A stretch of DNA of 11,531 bases. Source: Massilia sp. (GTDB lineage: Bacteria > Pseudomonadota > Gammaproteobacteria > Burkholderiales > Burkholderiaceae_D). Below, piece after piece: positions 6,049-11,531 of the stretch. Within the stretch, counting starts at the first letter, position 1. Each line of letters starts with the position of its first letter. The translations under genes were made by a program, and so were the position numbers. The notes under the pieces were generated by a model that did no database searches, was not told the origin of the DNA, and saw only the letters and a program-made list of their open reading frames with translations. The stretch lies in assembly GCA_028291845.1 (NCBI GenBank), contig JAQGNM010000276.1, positions 1-11,531 of the forward strand, written 5' to 3'.

Positions 6049-7641
6049 ATGTACGCGTTTGTTAAAAAATTATCGTCGCTGACCGAACCGGCCAGCGGCC
6101 CCGCGCCGCTCGATTATCCCTTCGCCGAATCGGACGTCGCCCGCCTGCACCAGATTGCCGGGTGCGCCGGTAACGGCGAGGGCGGTAATGCCGCCAGCAT
6201 CGATGACGGCACCTGGCAGGGCATGCTGATGCCGGCTTATTTCGAGCGCCTGGCCGCCGGCGCCAGCATCTTCGGCAAGCAGCAGCTGTACCGCGACCTG
6301 CGCGGCGGCGTCGGCGACGGTGCGCGCGATGCCTTGACGGCGCGCCTGGCGCTGCTGCAGGAGGACCCGCGCATCGAGCTGCTCGATGCGGTGGCGCGGC
6401 CGCTGCGCGACGCCGACTGCGAGATTGCTTCGCTGCTGTTCGAGGAGGGCTTGGCCTCGGCGCCAAGGTGGGCTGGCAAATGCTGGCTGCTGATGGTGGG
6501 CCTGGCCGTGTCGGTGGCGGCGGTGGCGTTCTCGCCGCTGGCCTGGCTGGGCGCCTTGTTCTTTTTGTTCCAGATGGTGGCGGTGCAGGCGCGCTACCAC
6601 GCCGTCATCGAGTCCTGGAACCGCAAGCGCGTCAGCGTACAAATGATGCTGCGCACTTGCAGCCTTGGCGCGGCGGCCAGCCACCCGGCGCTGGCGCCAT
6701 TCGCCGCCACCGGCGCCGATGCCGGCCGAATCAACCGCGCCCTGCAGCCTTCGGCGATGCAGGCGTTGTCGATGGTGGGCGCCTACCTCGACTGGTTCCT
6801 GCAGGCGAACGTCGAACATTATTTCAGGTCGGTGCGGCTGGTGGCGCGCGAGCGCGCGTTCCTGCAGCGTTGTTTTCACCTGTGCGCGCAATTCGACGCC
6901 GATCTGGCGCTGGCGCGCCAGCGCGCTGACTTCGAAACCTGCCAGGCGCGGCGCGGCGCCGGCCTGCGCTTCGACGCCGCCGTCCACCCGCTGATCGAGG
7001 CGCCCGACCCGCTGTCGATCGACGTCGTCAACGGCGCCTTCGTCTCCGGCCAGAACGGCGTCGGCAAGAGCACCTTGCTGCGCACCGTCGGCCTCAACCT
7101 GCTGACGGCGCGCGCGTTCGGCTTTTGTTATGCGCGGGCCGCGCTGTGCCCGATGCTGCCGGTGGTGGCCAGTATGCAGAGCGAAGACTCGCTGCTGGGC
7201 GGCGCCAGCCTGTACGTCGCCGAGCTGACCCGGGCGCGCGAGTTGCTCGAGGCGGCCGCCAGGGAGCGCTGCGTCTTCATCATCGACGAGATCTTTCGCG
7301 GCACCAATCACCTCGAATCGGTGTCGAGCGCGGCGGCCGTGCTCGACGAACTCGCTGACGGCAACCTGGTGCTGGTGTCCTCGCACAATCTGGTGCTGGC
7401 GGGCCTGCTCGGCCATCGGCTCGACGCGCTGTGCGTGTCGCGCGATGCCAACGGTACGCTCGCGCTGGCGCCCGGCGTGCTGGCCGACACCAACGGCATC
7501 TCGCTGTTGGCCCAGCACGGTTTTTCGGCGCAAGTCGATGCCAAGGCGCGCCGGGTGTTCGCCTGGCTCGAAGGTTTCATGGCGCAGCCGGCCGGGGCGG
7601 GCGATGTGCTGTCGGCGCCGACACCGGCCAGGGCGGCCTGA
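6049..7641 (+). CDS. Membrane-anchored MutS-like ATPase
   Basis: The 530-residue protein has the ATPase domain of the MutS superfamily but no mismatch-recognition domains. The C-terminal part shows, in MutS order: Walker A GQNGVGKST (residues 334-342); the signature-like SLLGGASLYVAELTRARELL; Walker B FIIDEIFRGTN with D413 and E414; and the switch histidine H446 in LVLVSSHN. The N-terminal third has two adjacent transmembrane helices at about 145-162 and 164-180 (CWLLMVGLAVSVAAVAF, AWLGALFFLFQMVAV). A helical region like the MutS lever/core lies between them and the ATPase. So it is probably an inner-membrane ATPase, not a DNA repair enzyme; its job is unknown. The ATG has GAAGG five bases upstream and is the first after the promoter. 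The next gene starts one base after its stop. Its promoter is flanked by the palindrome at 5944-5961. Related membrane MutS-like proteins exist in genomes, mostly labelled as mismatch repair by homology. Confidence 0.85.
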   Translation: MYAFVKKLSSLTEPASGPAPLDYPFAESDVARLHQIAGCAGNGEGGNAASIDDGTWQGMLMPAYFERLAAGASIFGKQQLYRDLRGGVGDGARDALTARLALLQEDPRIELLDAVARPLRDADCEIASLLFEEGLASAPRWAGKCWLLMVGLAVSVAAVAFSPLAWLGALFFLFQMVAVQARYHAVIESWNRKRVSVQMMLRTCSLGAAASHPALAPFAATGADAGRINRALQPSAMQALSMVGAYLDWFLQANVEHYFRSVRLVARERAFLQRCFHLCAQFDADLALARQRADFETCQARRGAGLRFDAAVHPLIEAPDPLSIDVVNGAFVSGQNGVGKSTLLRTVGLNLLTARAFGFCYARAALCPMLPVVASMQSEDSLLGGASLYVAELTRARELLEAAARERCVFIIDEIFRGTNHLESVSSAAAVLDELADGNLVLVSSHNLVLAGLLGHRLDALCVSRDANGTLALAPGVLADTNGISLLAQHGFSAQVDAKARRVFAWLEGFMAQPAGAGDVLSAPTPARAA

Positions 7642-7642
7642 C

Positions 7643-7981
7643 ATGGCGAATTCTAAAAACGCCAAGCTTGGACGCTTTCCCACCATGGGCGTCTCGCTGC
7701 GCGCCGAAACGCTGGTGGTGCTGCTGTCGAACGACGACATGACCGGCGTCGAAAGCCTGTTCGAGCACCGCAAGATCGCCCTCAACACGGTGATCCGGGC
7801 GTTGATCCGCAAATACGGCTGGCCGATCGAGCGCCACGATTTTCCGACCAATACGGCCGATGGACGCGGCGCCTGGGCTTCGGTGTACAGCCTGCCGGCG
7901 GAGGTGGTCGACGCCGCCCTGGCCGCCGGCGGCAGCGACTGGGTGGCCGGCGTGCGCGCCGCCAAATCGGCGCGGCGCTAG
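7643..7981 (+). CDS. Small hypothetical protein coupled to MutS-like gene
   Basis: This encodes 112 residues, starting one base after the stop of the mutS-like gene, so it is almost surely co-transcribed and translationally coupled. No ribosome binding site other than GGGCGGCC is present, as expected for coupling. I do not recognise a named family. The middle (residues about 45-85) has a helix followed by YGWPIERHDF and then GAWASVYSLP. That pattern recalls a small winged helix-turn-helix, such as those in phage-type DNA-binding proteins, in which a helix leads into a YGWPI turn and a Y-x-L strand. There is no signal peptide or membrane helix. The tail is basic (RAAKSARR). A role as partner or regulator of the ATPase is inferred from position only. 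Confidence 0.65.
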   Translation: MANSKNAKLGRFPTMGVSLRAETLVVLLSNDDMTGVESLFEHRKIALNTVIRALIRKYGWPIERHDFPTNTADGRGAWASVYSLPAEVVDAALAAGGSDWVAGVRAAKSARR

Positions 7982-8008
7982 CAGGGGCGGTTCGATGCGT
8001 TTGCCTGA

Positions 8009-8142
8009 CTTGACGATGGGCGCCGCACCATCCGCCTCGACGCCCGCTACTCGGCCTTCCCCCCAAATATCGCCTCGTGCTACGACGTCATGACATCAGC
8101 CGCGTCTGGCACTTCACCGACACCTTGCGCCTGCTCGAATAA
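8009..8142 (+). pseudogene. Frameshifted gene remnant
   Basis: Frame 2 from 8009 reads LDDGRRTIRLDARYSAFPP up to a run of six C residues (8059-8064). A different frame then reads KYRLVLRRHDISRVWHFTD and TLRLLE to a TAA at 8140-8142. One extra C in the run would join the two pieces into one natural-looking C-terminus. A stop (TGA) lies just upstream of 8009 and no start is present, so this is the tail of a lost gene. The family is not recognised. Confidence 0.4.
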
Positions 8143-8161
8143 GCGCGTCGGCGCCGCCGCC

Positions 8162-10504
8162 TCATCGCTCGCCGGCCACTTCCTCGAGCAGTCGCTGGAC
8201 GGTGGCCATGCCGGCCGGCTTGATCAGGTGCCGGTCGAAGCCGGCTTCACTGGTGCGCTGGCGGTCCTTGTCGTCGCCCCAGCCGGTGACGGCCACGATC
8301 AGCGGGCGCGGCGCCAGTTGCATCTCGCGCAGTGTGCGCGCCACTTCGTAACCGGTCATGCCGGGCATGCCGATGTCGAGGAAGACCAGGTCGGGACGCA
8401 CGGCCGGCGCCTGCCGCAGCGCCTCGGCGCCGTTGTGCGCCACCACGCAGCGGTGGCCGATCACTTCGATGATCCCGGCCAGCATGTCGGCGGCGTCGAT
8501 ATTGTCGTCGACCACCAGCACGGACAAGGGGCCGCCGGCCCTCGGGGCGGGTGGCGCCGCCGGTGCCTGTACTGCCGGCGCGGCCGGCGGTACAGGCACC
8601 GGCGCGCCGGCAGCCAGCGGCAGGCGGATCAGGAAGGTGCTGCCAGCCGGCGAACTGCTGTCGAGCGTGATGGTGCCGCCATGCAGTTCGACCAGCCGGC
8701 GCGACAGCGACAGGCCGATGCCCAGGCCGCCCTGCGCGCGGCTGAGGGAATCGCCGACCTGGGCGAACATTTCGAACACGCTGGCGCGTGCTTCGGGTGG
8801 AATGCCGACGCCCGTATCGGCAATGGCGATCGCCGCGAAGGCGCCGTCGCGGCGCGCCGAGACTGTGATGCGCCCGCCACGCGGGGTGTACTTGGTGGCG
8901 TTGTTGAGCACATTGCCGATCACCTGCGCGACCCGCAGCGGATCGGCGTCGAGCGGCAGCGGCTCGTCGGGCATGTCGACCACCAGCGTGTGCGAGTGCG
9001 CTACGATCAGCGGCGTGCTGGTCTCGACGGCCGCTGCGACCATGTCGGCCAGGTCGAGCCGCTGCGGTTTCAGGTCGAGATTACCGCTGGTGATGCGGGC
9101 GATGTCGAGCAGGTCGTCGACCAGGTGGCTCATCTGAAGCACCTGGCGTTCCATCATGTCGCGCACCTTCGCCATCGCCGCGGCGTCGTGGCCGGCCAGC
9201 TGCATCAGTTGCAGGCCGTTGCGCAACGGCGCCAGGGGATTGCGCAGTTCATGCGCGAGGATCGCCAGAAATTCGTTCTTGCGGCGGTCCGCCTGGTGCA
9301 GCGCCTCGGTGGCGCGCACCCGCTCGATGTGCACCCAGCAGCGGTCGACCACTTCCTCGACCAGCGCCACTTCGTCGACGGTCCAGTTGCGCGGGCGGTC
9401 CTGGTGCACCGCCATCATCGCCACCAGCTTGCCCTCCTTGACCAACGGGCAGCAAATGATGGCCTTGCAGGAGATGGCGTTGAACATCGCCGCGCCATCG
9501 CCGCCGTTGTCACCTCCCAGCTCGCGGTCGACGTCGCGGATCAGGAGGGTCTGGCCGGCCCGCATGGCGTCGGCGGCGCGCTCGCCGAACAGGTCGAGCG
9601 AATAGTCGCCGACGGTGCTGACGGCGCCCTCGGCGAGCCAGTCGTAGCGGATCGAAAAGTAGTCGTTGTCGGCGGCGACGTCGGCGTATGGGCAGCGCGT
9701 CACATTCAGGTGCTGGCCGAGCATGCGGGTGCTCACCGCCATCACGCTCCTGGCGTCATCGGCATTGCGGGTCGCTTCGCTCATCGCATCGAGCAGGCGC
9801 AGGCGCTCCTCGACGCCGCGTCGCTCCTCGACGTCGATGTGCACGCCGATCCATTCGCGCAAGGTGCCGTCGGCGTCGACCACCGGCACCGCCCGCACCA
9901 GCATGTGGTGGTAGGCGCCGTCGACCCGGCGCAGGCGGTGTTCGGTAACGTAGGCGACGCCCCGGCGCTGGGCCGCAATCCAGGTGCGCTCGGTGCGCGC
10001 ACGGTCGTCCGGGTGGACGGCGTCGAGCCAGCCGTAGCCGCAGTACTGGTCGAAGCGCTGGCCCGTGAATGCGCTCCATGCCGGCTGCACGGTCTCGAAC
10101 TGGCCGCTGGCCGGTCCTTCCCATTCGATGACATTCGAGGCAGCGACGAGCGAGCGGTAGCGCGCCTCGCTGCGGTGCAGCTGCTGGTCGGCCTGGCGCA
10201 CCCCGGTGACGTCGCGCGCCAGCTCCAGCAAGCCTTGCAGCGTGCCGCCGTCGCCGTCGATGCGGGTGATTGTTACGTCCCACCAGCGCGGCCGGCCGTT
10301 TTTGGAAGGCGCCGCCGAGGTGAAGCGGCCGACCGCGCCGCTGCGCGCCTGTTCCAGCGCCGCGTTGACGGCGTCCTGCCGCGCGGCGCGCCATAGCGTG
10401 CCCAGCGGCTGGTACAGCACCACCGATTCGTCGTCGATACCGAGGGCGGCGACACCGTTTCGATTGATCGTCATGATGTCGCCGCCGCGGTCGAGCACCA
10501 TCAC
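8162..10504 (-). CDS. Hybrid sensor histidine kinase (PAS-PAS-GAF-HK-REC)
   Basis: This is a soluble two-component hybrid kinase of about 780 residues, with no transmembrane helix in the supported part. Domains, counted from the GTG at 10504, are: PAS 1 at about 1-105; PAS 2 with PAC at about 110-230; GAF at about 235-400; HisKA with the phosphate-accepting H418 in AHELRNPLAP. The HATPase follows, with N-box NVLNNATKYTP (531-541), DTGVGI and GGLGIGLSLS. A Pro/Ala-rich linker (632-659) joins it to a receiver domain with D710 in LDIGMPGM, threonine in VTGWG and the LIKP lysine. It would sense a cytoplasmic signal, autophosphorylate and pass phosphate to its own REC and on to a partner not found here. 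The true start is unclear. The in-frame sequence upstream to 10846 is rich in Cys, His and Arg and does not look coding, although FESCADC just before 10504 already looks like PAS. See the finding on the N-terminus. Confidence 0.9.
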   Translation of the reverse strand: MMVLDRGGDIMTINRNGVAALGIDDESVVLYQPLGTLWRAARQDAVNAALEQARSGAVGRFTSAAPSKNGRPRWWDVTITRIDGDGGTLQGLLELARDVTGVRQADQQLHRSEARYRSLVAASNVIEWEGPASGQFETVQPAWSAFTGQRFDQYCGYGWLDAVHPDDRARTERTWIAAQRRGVAYVTEHRLRRVDGAYHHMLVRAVPVVDADGTLREWIGVHIDVEERRGVEERLRLLDAMSEATRNADDARSVMAVSTRMLGQHLNVTRCPYADVAADNDYFSIRYDWLAEGAVSTVGDYSLDLFGERAADAMRAGQTLLIRDVDRELGGDNGGDGAAMFNAISCKAIICCPLVKEGKLVAMMAVHQDRPRNWTVDEVALVEEVVDRCWVHIERVRATEALHQADRRKNEFLAILAHELRNPLAPLRNGLQLMQLAGHDAAAMAKVRDMMERQVLQMSHLVDDLLDIARITSGNLDLKPQRLDLADMVAAAVETSTPLIVAHSHTLVVDMPDEPLPLDADPLRVAQVIGNVLNNATKYTPRGGRITVSARRDGAFAAIAIADTGVGIPPEARASVFEMFAQVGDSLSRAQGGLGIGLSLSRRLVELHGGTITLDSSSPAGSTFLIRLPLAAGAPVPVPPAAPAVQAPAAPPAPRAGGPLSVLVVDDNIDAADMLAGIIEVIGHRCVVAHNGAEALRQAPAVRPDLVFLDIGMPGMTGYEVARTLREMQLAPRPLIVAVTGWGDDKDRQRTSEAGFDRHLIKPAGMATVQRLLEEVAGER
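8558..8604. repeat. Long hairpin in kinase linker
   Basis: CGCCGGTGCCTGTAC (8558-8572) is the exact reverse complement of 8590-8604. After one T-G position, GCCGGC (8574-8579) pairs with GCCGGC (8583-8588), leaving a three-base loop. The 22-position stem lies within the codons of the Pro/Ala-rich linker between the ATPase and receiver domains. Confidence 0.85.
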
Positions 10505-10840
10505 GCAGTCGGCACAGCTTTCGAATATCCAGTGGTGGGACCACCGGCATGCCCGGCTTGTGCGGTGAAAGTGCGCGGCGGAGTGTCTGGCATGGCAGGC
10601 GGGCGGTGAGAATAAAAGTAATGAAGTTGTAATTCGGCAGCGTGGCTCCATCAACTGTGCCACATTCGATGCCCTGCTGTCGCGCCATAGTTTAGCTGAG
10701 CAAACGCTTTGATGTGCGGCAAAGCCCCGCTGAACCGAGGCCTTACCCTGAGTTCTTATGCCGCGCGCACGCGGTTTGTCGGTGGGGCTGCTTGCGATGA
10801 GCAAACTGCAACGCCGTGCTACCAAACAGGCATGGATATT
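10505..10840. other. Divergent intergenic region, kinase and export genes
   Basis: This stretch lies between the supported kinase frame and the polysaccharide export gene. The part 10505-10600 may hold the true kinase N-terminus in another frame: ATG at 10593 begins MPDTPPRTFTAQAGH, and ATG at 10550 begins MPVVPPLDI. A kinase promoter candidate lies at 10626-10654. The nonamer TGAGCAAAC occurs twice, near 10695 and near 10798, with no known meaning. No convincing promoter for the export gene was found. Confidence 0.4.
10626..10654 (-). promoter_or_regulatory. Sigma-70-like promoter for the kinase gene
   Basis: On the minus strand TTGATG (10654-10649) and TACAAC (10631-10626) are separated by exactly 17 bases, each matching consensus at four of six positions. 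Transcription would begin near 10619. If it is real, it excludes the upstream kinase start candidates at 10846 and 10651. Confidence 0.4.
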
Positions 10841-11531
10841 ATGCAATTATCTTTCGTACCGGGTTGCTGCAGCACGCTGTCGGCACGCTTGTTGTTCAGC
10901 GCATGCGTTCTGGCGCACGCGGCATTGGCCGGTTGCGCCAGTCTGACCGGCGCCCAGCAGGCCACGCCGGCCGGCTCGGCCCCGGTCGAAAAGGCGCCGC
11001 CCACCATCCTCATCACGCCGCAACTGATCGCCGCCGAGCAGCAACAGCGCGAAGCAGCGGTGCGCCAGGATCTGTCCTCGCTCATCGTCAATAATCCACC
11101 CTCCTACACGATCGGCCGCGGCGACATTCTTTCGATCGTGGTGTGGGACCACCCCGAACTGGGCGGCACCATCGTCACGCCGGCAGCCGGCGCCGCCGAG
11201 CTGGGGCCGAACGGCGCGCCGCCCAACGGTTTTGTTGTGGACAACGAGGGCAGAGTGCAGTTTCCCTTTGCCGGCAATCTCAAGCTGGCCGGCCTCACCG
11301 AAGACCAGGCGCGCGACCTGCTGGCGACCAAGCTGGCTAAATACATCGCCAGCCCGAATGTCACCCTGCGGGTGCAAGCGTTTCGCAGCAAGCGTGTCTA
11401 TATAGATGGCGAAGTGCGCTCGCCCGGCTTGCTAGCCATCAACGACCTCCCCATGACGCTGACCGAGGCGCTCAACCGCGCCGGCGTCATGCTGCCCACC
11501 GCCGACCAGAGCCGCCTGCTGCTCGAGCGCG
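10841..11531 (+). CDS. Wza/EpsA-type polysaccharide export lipoprotein, partial
   Basis: The gene runs off the right edge, giving 230 codons of a protein that is normally about 350-400 residues. It is an outer-membrane polysaccharide export protein (OPX/Wza family), which forms the channel through which capsular or exopolysaccharide leaves the cell. Residues 1-31 form a lipoprotein signal peptide with hydrophobic core LLFSACVLAHAA and lipobox LAGC (C32). The polysaccharide export domain starts at YTIGRGDILSIVVWDHPELG, with later VVDNEGRVQFPFAGNLKLAG. An SLBB-like segment follows (RVYIDGEVRSPGLLAINDLP). A Wza-like insertion rich in Gly, Pro and Ala lies between. The ATG at 10841 is chosen for signal-peptide length; ATG at 10832 is in frame and possible. 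The ribosome binding site is poor (ACAGG). It is divergent from the kinase and suggests an EPS cluster to the right. Confidence 0.88.
   Translation, partial: MQLSFVPGCCSTLSARLLFSACVLAHAALAGCASLTGAQQATPAGSAPVEKAPPTILITPQLIAAEQQQREAAVRQDLSSLIVNNPPSYTIGRGDILSIVVWDHPELGGTIVTPAAGAAELGPNGAPPNGFVVDNEGRVQFPFAGNLKLAGLTEDQARDLLATKLAKYIASPNVTLRVQAFRSKRVYIDGEVRSPGLLAINDLPMTLTEALNRAGVMLPTADQSRLLLER

Noticed and set aside
6070..7965. 631-codon minus-strand open frame
   Set aside because: It is antisense to the MutS-like gene, whose ATPase motifs prove the plus strand is coding.
8090..10396. 768-codon plus-strand open frame
   Set aside because: It lies antisense to the hybrid kinase, is rich in His, Arg, Gln and Val, and has no domain. 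It is a GC-rich shadow of the kinase frame.
10505..10846. Full-length 894-residue kinase from ATG 10846
   Set aside because: The first 100 or so residues are Cys/His/Arg-rich with no domain, and overlap the export gene start and the likely kinase promoter.

Overview
The window looks like chromosomal DNA of a high-GC betaproteobacterium. The best guess is the Massilia/Duganella/Janthinobacterium group of the Oxalobacteraceae, inferred from the very GC-rich codon use, the mix of protein families and their general sequence character. No marker gene proves this. There are no rRNA or tRNA genes, no CRISPR array and no recognisable insertion sequence.

Left part (1-4150), plus strand: a small unrecognised protein with a near-perfect ribosome binding site (152-382); an orphan membrane-anchored SPFH/prohibitin-like protein (603-1559); a DUF488 protein of visibly lower GC with its own extended -10 promoter (1732-2172); a stretch of decayed genes (about 2173-2616) that ends in an intact terminator; a GNAT acetyltransferase (2678-3205); and a DUF2236/MpaB-like oxygenase (3291-4148).

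Middle part (4170-8142): two minus-strand genes, a DUF3800 protein with a C-terminal winged-helix-like region (4173-5357) and a small membrane protein made of two DUF2061 units (5429-5851). The latter has a good Fur box just upstream. Divergent from it is a two-gene plus-strand unit: a MutS-like ATPase that carries transmembrane helices and lacks the mismatch-recognition domains (6049-7641), and a 112-residue unknown protein one base downstream (7643-7981). The shared intergenic region holds the Fur box, a perfect 18-bp AT-rich palindrome and a good sigma-70 promoter that abuts the palindrome. A short frameshifted gene remnant follows (8009-8142).

Right part (8162-11531): a large minus-strand hybrid sensor kinase (PAS-PAS-GAF-HisKA-HATPase-REC) whose N-terminus is unclear, and divergent from it the 5' part of a Wza/EpsA-type outer-membrane polysaccharide export lipoprotein that runs off the window. 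The second suggests that an exopolysaccharide cluster starts here.

The best candidates for something undescribed are the membrane MutS-like ATPase with its coupled small partner under a palindromic operator, and the Fur-box-controlled duplicated DUF2061 protein beside it. The rest looks like ordinary accessory chromosome, with several gene scars around 2170-2620 and 8009-8142.
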